Assembly (NCBI GenBank): GCA_016550415.1
Contig: JABXGU010000276.1
Coordinates: 1-6,218 of the forward strand
Direction: 5' to 3'
DNA: 6,218 bases
Origin: an archaeon
Lineage (GTDB): Archaea > Asgardarchaeota > Hermodarchaeia > Hermodarchaeales > Hermodarchaeaceae
Both the position numbers and the translations under genes were made by a program. Positions 1 to 5,778 of the stretch are shown here, piece after piece (within the stretch, counting starts at the first letter, position 1; every line of letters starts with the position of its first letter). A model generated the notes under the pieces. It had not been told where the DNA came from. It worked only from the letters and a program-made list of their open reading frames with translations, and did no database searches.

Positions 1-1177
1 GGATGAGAGTGTGTTGAGGTTCTGGGTCACCCCACTCTAGCTTCATACCTACATCCTTTGGTGTGAGTTTCCCTTGGTCCATAAGGTAGTAAGCGAAACC
101 TATCGTCGTACCGCAGCTCATAGTATCTAAGCCTAGGTCGTCACAGAGATGTGCAGCATAAACTACTGCTTCCAGATTGTCACAAAGAATCATGGAACCC
201 AATGAGCATATGGTTTCATATTCAGGTCCACTTGTTCGGGGTAGCTTGTATTTGCCCTTTGGGATTTCTACGATCCGACCACACCGTATTGGACAACGGT
301 AGCAGCCGTCGTTTCCCACTGTGATTTTTTCATACATTGTGGAGCCGCTGATGTTGTCACATGTTGGAAAATCGCCTTGAGTCCAATACTTGTTGGGCAT
401 TGCACCCATCTCTTGACTGGGTCCGATGAATGCGGCAGTTCCCATCTCTTGGTACATTCCAATCTGGAAGTCTTCCATCATTGTTTTTGAAGCTGTGCGA
501 GCTAGTTGAATAAGGGCGTCAGGTTTAGCTACAGAAACGGGAGTATCGCCTGCGGCTACAATGGCTTTGAGGTGTTTACTTCCCATAACAGCCCCAAGTC
601 CCATTCTCCCCGCAGCACGAGCACCTTCTGACATTATGTTGGCATATTTAACGAGATTCTCACCAGCAGGACCAATGGTCAAGCTAGCCATTCTTTTATC
701 GTTCATGTCCTTTTTGAGTTGAGCCTGGACATCGAAATTGCGTCGCGTCCAAAGATTCTGAGCATCCTGTAACTCAACATGTCCGTGTAAAATAGTGAGA
801 AGGGTAGGTTTAGCGGCTCGACCTTTGATGTGAATACCATCATAACCTGCTTGACGGAGTCGTGCACCAAAGTTTCCGCCGATGAGAGATTCCCCCCATA
901 AATGGGTTAAAGGAGATTTTGAACATAGAGCAAGGCGCCCACAGGTTGGAACACTAGTGCCTGTTAATGGTCCAGCTAGCATAAGAATAGGATTTTCAGG
1001 ACCCAGTGGATCAATATCCTTGTTAAGTATGGGATAGAGGATACGCGCTGCCAATCCACTGCCCCCAATAAACAACCGAGACCAATCGATGGGAGTAGGA
1101 CTGTCAGCGATCTGCATTCGCGTAAGGTCTACCTGCAAAATTTTGCCCGTATAGCCATAACTGCTTTCCTTAGCCAT
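1..1177 (-). CDS. aor: Aldehyde:ferredoxin oxidoreductase (tungsten-bispterin enzyme), N-terminal 392 residues, cut by window edge
   Basis: Oxidises aldehydes to carboxylic acids (or reduces acids, given low-potential electrons) with ferredoxin as partner, in the cytoplasm. Translating the minus strand from the ATG at 1177 gives an open frame to the left edge. Family landmarks appear in order: the N-terminal Y-T-G-K-I-L-x-V-D-L start, AGPLTGTSVPTCGR (68-81), WGES (94-97), the glycine-rich GGNFGARLRQAGYDGIHIKG stretch (100-119), RAAGRMGLGAVMGSK (187-201), the CYRCPIRC iron-sulfur motif (C292, C295, C299) and the first pterin motif DDLGLDT (D346, G349, L350, D351). These match the spacing in Pyrococcus furiosus AOR (C288, C291, C295; D338). 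The fourth cluster Cys and second pterin motif should lie outside the window, in about 200 missing residues. It follows an alcohol dehydrogenase by 41 bases, which suggests co-transcription. Assignment to AOR rather than the formaldehyde or another subfamily is not certain. Confidence 0.95.
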   Translation of the reverse strand, partial: MAKESSYGYTGKILQVDLTRMQIADSPTPIDWSRLFIGGSGLAARILYPILNKDIDPLGPENPILMLAGPLTGTSVPTCGRLALCSKSPLTHLWGESLIGGNFGARLRQAGYDGIHIKGRAAKPTLLTILHGHVELQDAQNLWTRRNFDVQAQLKKDMNDKRMASLTIGPAGENLVKYANIMSEGARAAGRMGLGAVMGSKHLKAIVAAGDTPVSVAKPDALIQLARTASKTMMEDFQIGMYQEMGTAAFIGPSQEMGAMPNKYWTQGDFPTCDNISGSTMYEKITVGNDGCYRCPIRCGRIVEIPKGKYKLPRTSGPEYETICSLGSMILCDNLEAVVYAAHLCDDLGLDTMSCGTTIGFAYYLMDQGKLTPKDVGMKLEWGDPEPQHTLI

Positions 1178-1188
1178 TTTACTGTTAT

Positions 1189-1195
1189 ACCTCTT
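1189..1195 (-). promoter_or_regulatory. Ribosome binding site of the aldehyde oxidoreductase gene
   Basis: The minus strand reads AAGAGGT, ending 11 bases before the ATG at 1177. It is a fair match to the archaeal Shine-Dalgarno core (GAGGT) and supports this start, which also fits where the family usually begins. Confidence 0.55.
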
Positions 1196-1202
1196 CTTTT
1201 CA

Positions 1203-1214
1203 TTAATTTATAAC
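1203..1214 (-). promoter_or_regulatory. TATA-like element between the alcohol dehydrogenase and aldehyde oxidoreductase genes
   Basis: The minus strand carries TTATAAATTAAT in the 41-base spacer. As an archaeal TATA box it would start transcription about 25 bases downstream, near 1183. That leaves a leader of only about 5 bases and removes the ribosome binding site at 1189-1195. It could give a separate near-leaderless transcript of the oxidoreductase, or it may simply be AT-rich spacer. I favour read-through from the upstream gene as the main route. Confidence 0.25.
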
Positions 1215-1218
1215 ATAT

Positions 1219-2385
1219 TTAGAAATCAATGCTTTTTCCTTCGAAAATATAGTGCCAGATGCGATGAATGTCGTCATCAGTTGGCTCGCGACAGTTGAGA
1301 ATATTTAGTGCAGATTCTTCAGTTAGTCGGACCAAATCATCGAAGGTTTCTTCAAACTTCTTTTTGGTAAGACCATACTCCTTTAGTGAAAGAGGCATTT
1401 TCAGCCTTCGCATAAGGTCACGAATTACATCCCGTAATTTGAGGGCAGCTTTCACATCATCAGCGGCGTTTGTGACACCAACTTCACGAGCAAAGCGACC
1501 ATAAAGGTTGGCATGAGTCTTAGCGCCATATTCAATGGAATAGGGAAGTACCATACCCACAGCGATACCATGAGTTATGTGATAGAGACCACCCATAGCA
1601 TGTCCAAAGGAGTGGGTGATACCGAGTTGGGAGTTACTCCAAGCTAATCCACTAATAGTGGCAGCATTGTGAAGCTTCTCACGTGCCTCTATATCTTCAG
1701 GATTTTCAAAGGCACAAGGTAAATATTCGAGGATGAGTTTTGCACTATGGATGGCTAATGCGTCGCTGAAGTCATTACGCCACTGGCAAGTGTATGGGTC
1801 AATAGCCTGAGCGAGGGCATCCATACCTGCAGCAGCGGTGATTTTAGGCGGCACAGTTTTTGTGAATGCTGGGTCAAGGACAGAGATGAAGGGAACTAAC
1901 GTGTGGTGTGTAAGTTCCATTTTTCGGTGAGCCTTGGTGTCGGTGATAACAGCTGCCCAAGTTGCATCAGAACCTGTGCCTGATGTGGTTGGAATTGCAA
2001 TGAGTGTAGCCTTCTCTAGCTTTATGGAAGTGAGAGGTGTAATGTCGTCCATTGACATATCAGGATGCTCATAAAGTACCCAAGCAGCCTTAGCAACATC
2101 TATACAGGAACCTCCACCAAGACCCACAATTATATCAGGCTTGAAATCGCGCATTGCCTTGGCACACTCTAGTACAACTGTGTCAGGTGGTTCTGGAAGA
2201 ATCCCATCATAATGAGTAACTTCAATCCCTGCTTTCTTGAGCTTCCCAGTAACAAGATCTAGAAAACCCAGTTTGACCATTGTCTTGTCAGTAGCGATGA
2301 ATGCACGGGAACCCTCCACTTCTTCAAGATAATCAATGGAATTTTCTCCGAAGACAATGGTTCGAGGTGAATGGAAAAACCACAT
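1219..2385 (-). CDS. Iron-type (group III) alcohol dehydrogenase
   Basis: Cytoplasmic NAD(P)-dependent interconversion of an alcohol and an aldehyde or ketone; substrate unknown. The 388 residues are the usual full length. The Rossmann-like half has ATDKT (31-35), where the Asp aligns with the E. coli FucO residue that favours NAD+, and the dinucleotide loop VGLGGGSCID (87-96), then IPTTSGTGSD (131-140). The helical half holds the metal site. By alignment to FucO (D196, H200, H263, H277) the positions are D189, Q193, H258 and H272, with H262 matching the conserved H267. One usual His ligand is therefore Gln; D-A-L-x-Q versions occur in this family, so this may be a subgroup trait. The ATG at 2385 has a strong ribosome binding site. 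The stop lies 41 bases before the aldehyde oxidoreductase start, so the pair may connect alcohol, aldehyde and acid. Confidence 0.95.
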   Translation of the reverse strand: MWFFHSPRTIVFGENSIDYLEEVEGSRAFIATDKTMVKLGFLDLVTGKLKKAGIEVTHYDGILPEPPDTVVLECAKAMRDFKPDIIVGLGGGSCIDVAKAAWVLYEHPDMSMDDITPLTSIKLEKATLIAIPTTSGTGSDATWAAVITDTKAHRKMELTHHTLVPFISVLDPAFTKTVPPKITAAAGMDALAQAIDPYTCQWRNDFSDALAIHSAKLILEYLPCAFENPEDIEAREKLHNAATISGLAWSNSQLGITHSFGHAMGGLYHITHGIAVGMVLPYSIEYGAKTHANLYGRFAREVGVTNAADDVKAALKLRDVIRDLMRRLKMPLSLKEYGLTKKKFEETFDDLVRLTEESALNILNCREPTDDDIHRIWHYIFEGKSIDF

Positions 2386-2394
2386 AATAAATGG

Positions 2395-2400
2395 ACCTCC
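2395..2400 (-). promoter_or_regulatory. Strong ribosome binding site of the alcohol dehydrogenase gene
   Basis: The minus strand reads GGAGGT, nine bases before the ATG at 2385. It is the best Shine-Dalgarno match in the window. It fixes the start codon and implies a leadered transcript that begins upstream, in the 2403-2460 stretch or beyond. Confidence 0.8.
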
Positions 2401-2430
2401 GATACATGCAAGAACCTGAATCTACGAAAA

Positions 2431-2469
2431 CACAGTCTGGAATCTAATATCTGTGACAGACCGAGTCAC
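2431..2469 (-). promoter_or_regulatory. Putative promoter/operator of the alcohol dehydrogenase-aldehyde oxidoreductase pair
   Basis: About 46-84 bases upstream of the alcohol dehydrogenase ATG. Positions 2450-2460 form an 11-base palindrome, TCTGTGACAGA (arms TCTGT/ACAGA around one base). It overlaps a second inverted repeat, GTGAC (2453-2457) and GTCAC (2465-2469), and CTGTG at 2451-2455 also pairs with CACAG at 2431-2435. On the minus strand the palindrome is followed at once by TATTAGATT (2442-2450), a weak TATA-like element at a plausible distance for a leader containing the strong ribosome binding site. A regulator bound here would overlap the TFB/TBP site. The repeats are short, so chance is possible. 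Confidence 0.3.
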
Positions 2470-2538
2470 GAAGTTCATCTCTAATCAATGTGGGTTTCCC
2501 ATAGAAAAGTAAGTAGGGTTGTTGATGCATATTGAAGT

Positions 2539-2564
2539 CTAGCTAAATCATGAAGAGTAGCTAG
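2539..2564. repeat. Inverted repeat CTAGCTA / TAGCTAG between the SCP2 and alcohol dehydrogenase genes
   Basis: Perfect 7-base arms at 2539-2545 and 2558-2564 with a 12-base loop, lying 40-65 bases beyond the SCP2 stop codon in the 218-base spacer. No T-tract follows on the minus strand, so it is not a classic terminator. It may be an RNA hairpin at the 3' end of the SCP2 message or a protein-binding site. I see no coding sequence in the rest of this spacer. Confidence 0.35.
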
Positions 2565-2603
2565 CAGATAGCCAGGAAATCGTGATTATTCTGAACCATC
2601 GAC

Positions 2604-3023
2604 TTAGAATTCAGTTTTAATCATTTGAGCGACTCGTACAAGTTCTTTAGCAGCCCGAGTATACCGCATCACCATTGCCCGATTACCTGTTAATTTCATC
2701 TTTCTGATGAGAAGCGCTTTGATGGGATCTAAGCGACCTTCAATAATTTCCTTCCAGTTTTCTAGTGTTCCCTCGTAGATAAATGCAGTTTCTTTTGCAT
2801 CTCGGTTTGGGAGCATCTCATATCCTCGGCATTTCCCATGCCAGAGATCCATCCACATCACAATTTCTTCCTTTATGCCAGCAGCCTCATCAGACCAGAC
2901 GATGAAAAGGAAATCGCCTTCCCATGTTTTTGCCGCTTCTTCGTAGGGTTTACTCTCGTTCAGCGTCTTAACATACTTCTCTAGCCACTCATCTGTTCCG
3001 AACATTGTCATTATTAACCACAT
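2604..3023 (-). CDS. SCP2 (sterol carrier protein 2) domain protein
   Basis: Small single-domain protein of the SCP2 fold, which encloses a hydrophobic pocket for lipids, acyl chains or similar ligands; probably cytoplasmic, with no signal peptide or membrane helix. The calls rest on AAKTWEGDFLFIV (30-42), the DLWHGKCR strand (59-66), W90 with EGRLDPIKAL (95-104), and the closing KLTGNRAMVMRY stretch (110-121) before the last helix, which together are the usual SCP2 core. Length (139) suits a stand-alone domain. The first ATG (3023) lacks a clear ribosome binding site; the ATG at 3005, giving an MFGTDEW start, resembles where archaeal relatives usually begin and may be the true start. The gene lies 94 bases after the nucleotidase-like gene and 218 before the alcohol dehydrogenase, so it may be its own unit. 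The natural ligand is unknown; archaea generally lack sterols. Confidence 0.82.
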   Translation of the reverse strand: MWLIMTMFGTDEWLEKYVKTLNESKPYEEAAKTWEGDFLFIVWSDEAAGIKEEIVMWMDLWHGKCRGYEMLPNRDAKETAFIYEGTLENWKEIIEGRLDPIKALLIRKMKLTGNRAMVMRYTRAAKELVRVAQMIKTEF

Positions 3024-3060
3024 CTCATTTTAGGCAAGTGAAGGTGAAAATGAACTTGGT

Positions 3061-3070
3061 GAATTAAAAA
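3061..3070 (-). promoter_or_regulatory. Possible TATA box of the SCP2 gene
   Basis: The minus strand reads TTTTTAATTC, about 40-60 bases upstream of the candidate start codons at 3023 and 3005. A start of transcription near 3040 would leave a short leader. It lies just after the oligo-T of the preceding gene, which fits a separate transcription unit. The match is weak. Confidence 0.3.
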
Positions 3071-3085
3071 CCGTTTGGCTATATC

Positions 3086-3091
3086 AAAAAA
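3086..3091 (-). terminator. Oligo-T terminator of the nucleotidase-like gene
   Basis: Six T residues on the minus strand, 26-31 bases beyond the stop codon at 3118. Archaeal RNA polymerase commonly stops at such tracts without a hairpin, and none is evident here. The tract is short, so some read-through into the SCP2 gene is possible. Confidence 0.35.
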
Positions 3092-3117
3092 TGGAATAGT
3101 AGAGTTCTAGAATGTCA

Positions 3118-4890
3118 TCATTTGTTAACAAGACCCTTCCGGTTTCGACGTAGTACGATTGTTAGGACCAGAGTTATTATTATTGATAGGATGACTGATT
3201 GCCACGGAAAACCGGGAATTGGAGGTGGAGAAGTAGTATCAGTGGTTGTAGTTGGTGTAGTTGTTGTATTCAAATTCGAGATATAATGGATAACACAGTT
3301 AAGTGTAATATTTAGCCACCGTTGAGGACATGATCCATTGATATGAATCTCGATTAAGTCGAGAGCATTATTGGTATGGGATAAAGATGATTCCGTGTTA
3401 TCTTGGTTTAGAGTATCTATAGCCATGTTTAACTCAGATGTGATAGTGTTACGAAGAGTGGAGGGAGTGCCACCAGTTAAGGAGGAATCAGGAAGGTTGT
3501 TTACACTGGTTCGAGCTTTAGTTAATGCATCAACCAAATCAGAGGTGCTAACTGAATACACACCAGATAGGTGGTCTGCGAGTGCTTGAACAACCGTTAT
3601 ACTTTGGTAGTCTTGTCGATTGGTGACATCGGAGGGATAATTGTGTTCAAGTTCTGTTATTGTGAAGTTGGAACTTGCGAGGGTATAAGACGCGCTAGGA
3701 TTGAATGATGTAATTGTAGTAGAGGAATAGTAATTACTGCAAACTGTTTCTGCAATTGACCCATTGATTTGCACAGTAGCTAGAAAATTGAAGAAAGGTT
3801 CAACATGGTAAAGGCCGCGATAAGTTATGAAACCACTGCTGATTGTGTCACGGACACCACCATAATTGTAGAGCCCGATATCGGTACTAGCATTCAAACG
3901 TAAAGATTCTGCTAATAATGACCCAAGTTCTCCCTTACTAAGTTGATTTTCTGCGTAGCCTACCGGTGCATTCAGTGCTGTGGCAAGAGGAGCATCCCAA
4001 GTATCGATGATTGCCTCAATTGCAGAATCAGGCGATAGAGGTGGCGAAGTCAAGGAATAGGCTGTGTGGGTATAATCAAGTACTGTGCCGTTAGAAACAG
4101 AAATTGTTACGTTGAGCATACCAACAGAGCTAGTCCAAGAACCAACACTGGGACAGATGAGAGTTCCATTTACAATTTGAGGTCCTGAAGCTTTCACTAT
4201 GATGTCCAATCCAGGAACATTTTCTGCCAAGCTCTGTGCTGTGCCGCTGCCCAGGCAGCCCAATACAATTGTGAAGTTGACACCTTGTGCTGCGAGTTCA
4301 GCAGCTGCAGCTATTGCTGCATCCTCCATATCGGTGAAGGTTACCTCAGGAGGAGCATACCAAAAAGAGGGGATCAAACCAATTATGCCAACACGAAGAC
4401 CAGCCACTTCTACAATAGTGTAATTTTCTGTTTGGGGTGAACCAGGCCATTGTGTATTGGCACTCACAATATCAAAGTCAGCAGCAGTAATCATACCTTT
4501 GAGGGTCGAGAGGCTTTGATCAAATTCATGATTATCAAGAGCCATAGCGTCATAGCCAATGGTATTCATAACCTCCATCATTGGTAGCCCATGGTTAAGA
4601 TCATTAGTTGCGCCGCCACTTAGGGTGTCACCACAATCTAGCATCAGAAGAGGTTTCTCAGCCCGTATTTGATTAACAAGTGTGGCAAGGAGGGACATAC
4701 CAATGCTGCATCCGCTACCTGTCCATTGGGGGTAGAGATGGCTATGTGTATCATGGGTATACATGATAGTTAATTCCACTGTAGGTCCAGGTTGTGGAGG
4801 TGGATCAGCTGAAGTAGGTGCTACTGTTTTACTTGTAAGCAACCCTGAAATTAGGAATAATAACAAAAGGGAGAATACGGAACGATTCAT
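3118..4890 (-). CDS. Secreted, membrane-anchored 5'-nucleotidase (UshA/NT5E-like) with a degenerate metal site
   Basis: Two-domain 5'-nucleotidase fold, exported and held at the outer face of the membrane. In order: signal peptide (about 1-25, no lipobox Cys), metallophosphatase domain (38-280), 5'-nucleotidase C-terminal domain (about 310-435), a helical stretch (445-540), a Thr/Pro stalk (541-559), PGFPW (559-563), one membrane helix (564-580) and an RRNRK tail. The first-half motifs are intact: HDTH (D47, H49), CGD (D88), and NHEFD with N120 and the catalytic pair H121/D124. In the second half the T-H-x-G His is C212 (V-L-G-C-L-G), and G-G-H-x-H/Q is K-A-S-G-P (233-237), so three UshA ligands (H217, H252, Q254) are missing. 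The substrate-domain motif NYGGVRD (342-348) and EPFFNFL (364-370) remain. There are 11 N-glycosylation sequons. Active 5'-nucleotidase function is doubtful; a nucleotide-binding or altered phosphatase role is possible. Confidence 0.88.
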   Translation of the reverse strand: MNRSVFSLLLLFLISGLLTSKTVAPTSADPPPQPGPTVELTIMYTHDTHSHLYPQWTGSGCSIGMSLLATLVNQIRAEKPLLMLDCGDTLSGGATNDLNHGLPMMEVMNTIGYDAMALDNHEFDQSLSTLKGMITAADFDIVSANTQWPGSPQTENYTIVEVAGLRVGIIGLIPSFWYAPPEVTFTDMEDAAIAAAAELAAQGVNFTIVLGCLGSGTAQSLAENVPGLDIIVKASGPQIVNGTLICPSVGSWTSSVGMLNVTISVSNGTVLDYTHTAYSLTSPPLSPDSAIEAIIDTWDAPLATALNAPVGYAENQLSKGELGSLLAESLRLNASTDIGLYNYGGVRDTISSGFITYRGLYHVEPFFNFLATVQINGSIAETVCSNYYSSTTITSFNPSASYTLASSNFTITELEHNYPSDVTNRQDYQSITVVQALADHLSGVYSVSTSDLVDALTKARTSVNNLPDSSLTGGTPSTLRNTITSELNMAIDTLNQDNTESSLSHTNNALDLIEIHINGSCPQRWLNITLNCVIHYISNLNTTTTPTTTTDTTSPPPIPGFPWQSVILSIIITLVLTIVLRRNRKGLVNK

Positions 4891-4935
4891 AAGCTCATCT
4901 CTGAAAATATGAATTTGTTGAAGAAAGAATCCTAA

Positions 4936-4950
4936 TCCATATAAAAAAAC
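4936..4950. promoter_or_regulatory. Shared AT-rich promoter element between divergent phosphatase-fold genes
   Basis: The 91-base divergent spacer holds one strong AT box, ATCCATATAAAAAAAC on the plus strand. Read rightward, ATATAAAA (4939-4946) is a good archaeal TATA box, predicting a start near 4968 and a leader of about 12-14 bases for the phosphoesterase. Read leftward, TTTTTTTATATGG is a weaker candidate for the nucleotidase-like gene, about 50 bases from its ATG. Neither gene has a strong ribosome binding site. The rightward assignment is the more secure. Confidence 0.5.
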
Positions 4951-4981
4951 CTTAAGGAGAATAAGAAAGTAGGGTTGAGCG

Positions 4982-5737
4982 ATGACAAAATATACAATTG
5001 CCCAAATTTCAGACCTTCACGTTGGAGAAGCAGGTTGCCGCAACGACATGATAGCAGCTGGAATTGAAGAAATTAATAGACTCGAACCTGACTTCACCGT
5101 AGTTGCTGGCGATTTAACTTGGAATGGAGTCAGGGAGCAGTTCTTTGAAGCCCATGAATTCCTTGAAAATTTGAAAGGCCCAAAAATGGTTATTATGGGA
5201 AACCATGACGCCAGTAATGTAGGTTATTTGACTTTTGAAGAAATATATGGTTCCCGCCTTTGCCAGCATCAGGATGAACGAGTATTCATATTAGGCGTAG
5301 ATAGTACTCAACCTGACCTCGATACAGGTCACATAGGGAGAGAACATCGAGGTTTTATCGATGAAACTTTCACCAAAGTAAAAGAAGGACTCATCAAAAT
5401 TTTTGCACTACACCATCACTTAGTACCCGTACCCAGATCAGGAAGAGAAAGAGACATACTAGTTGATGCGGGAGACATTCTAGAACTTATGATGCACAAG
5501 GGCGTATCACTAGTCCTCAGTGGTCACCGGCATTATCCCTGGGTGTGGAGACTAGAGAATATGCTTCTCGTATACTCTGGAACATGTGGAAGCCCAAGGC
5601 TTCGAGGAAGCCCCACCCAAAACTACAATATCATAACAATTCGCAAAAGTACTGTGGAAGTTGCAACTAAGATGATTGGAGGTCAATCACGAGTAAGAGG
5701 ACGATACCGCTGGGGCAAACGAGGAATCACATCTTAA
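4982..5737 (+). CDS. Calcineurin-like metallophosphoesterase (cyclic-nucleotide phosphodiesterase-like)
   Basis: Cytosolic dinuclear-metal phosphoesterase of 251 residues; no signal peptide or membrane helix. All five superfamily motifs are intact: DLH (D11, H13), GDLTWNG (43-49), GNHD (73-76, N74 and H75), the HHH block (144-146), and GHRH (181-184). Order and spacing resemble CpdA/Icc-type class III cyclic-nucleotide phosphodiesterases, but substrates in this superfamily vary widely (cyclic nucleotides, nucleotides, phosphodiesters), so the substrate stays open. The C-terminal tail is strongly basic: R237, R239, R241, R243, K246, R247 lie within 11 residues, perhaps a contact to nucleic acid, membrane or a partner. 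The ATG at 4982 follows a good TATA box by about 36 bases but has no clear ribosome binding site. It is divergent from the nucleotidase-like gene and converges on the dehydratase. Confidence 0.9.
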   Translation: MTKYTIAQISDLHVGEAGCRNDMIAAGIEEINRLEPDFTVVAGDLTWNGVREQFFEAHEFLENLKGPKMVIMGNHDASNVGYLTFEEIYGSRLCQHQDERVFILGVDSTQPDLDTGHIGREHRGFIDETFTKVKEGLIKIFALHHHLVPVPRSGRERDILVDAGDILELMMHKGVSLVLSGHRHYPWVWRLENMLLVYSGTCGSPRLRGSPTQNYNIITIRKSTVEVATKMIGGQSRVRGRYRWGKRGITS

Positions 5738-5760
5738 AAGTAATTGTCAAATAATTGTAC

Positions 5761-5765
5761 TTTTT
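5761..5765 (+). terminator. Oligo-T stop after the phosphoesterase gene
   Basis: Five T residues on the plus strand, 24-28 bases beyond the stop codon, in the 41-base gap between two convergent genes. This fits a short archaeal intrinsic stop. No stem-loop precedes it. The stretch just before carries two copies of TAATTGT (5741-5747 and 5752-5758), probably only AT-rich sequence. Confidence 0.35.
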
Positions 5766-5778
5766 CTGATCAATTCTG

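Noticed and set aside
268..462. Open frame on the minus strand that could encode 64 residues
   Set aside because: It lies inside the aldehyde oxidoreductase coding sequence in another frame; the real frame there carries the CYRCPIRC iron-sulfur motif.
1268..1504. Plus-strand open frame of 78 residues
   Set aside because: Antisense to the alcohol dehydrogenase, Ser/Arg-rich composition typical of a shadow frame, no ribosome binding site or family resemblance.
3226..3270. Low-complexity GTT/GTA-rich repeat
   Set aside because: It is the coding sequence of the Thr-rich stalk (residues 541-555), not a separate DNA repeat or CRISPR.
3371..3589. Plus-strand open frame of 72 residues
   Set aside because: Antisense to the nucleotidase-like gene, with no recognisable domain.
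4199..4423. Plus-strand open frame of 74 residues
   Set aside because: Antisense to the catalytic domain of the nucleotidase-like gene; Ala/Ser runs mirror the Ala-rich helix on the other strand.
4534..4536. Asp119 in place of Gly in the GNHE motif of the nucleotidase-like protein
   Set aside because: The metal ligand Asn and catalytic His that follow are intact, so this change alone says little; the losses at C212 and 233-237 matter more.
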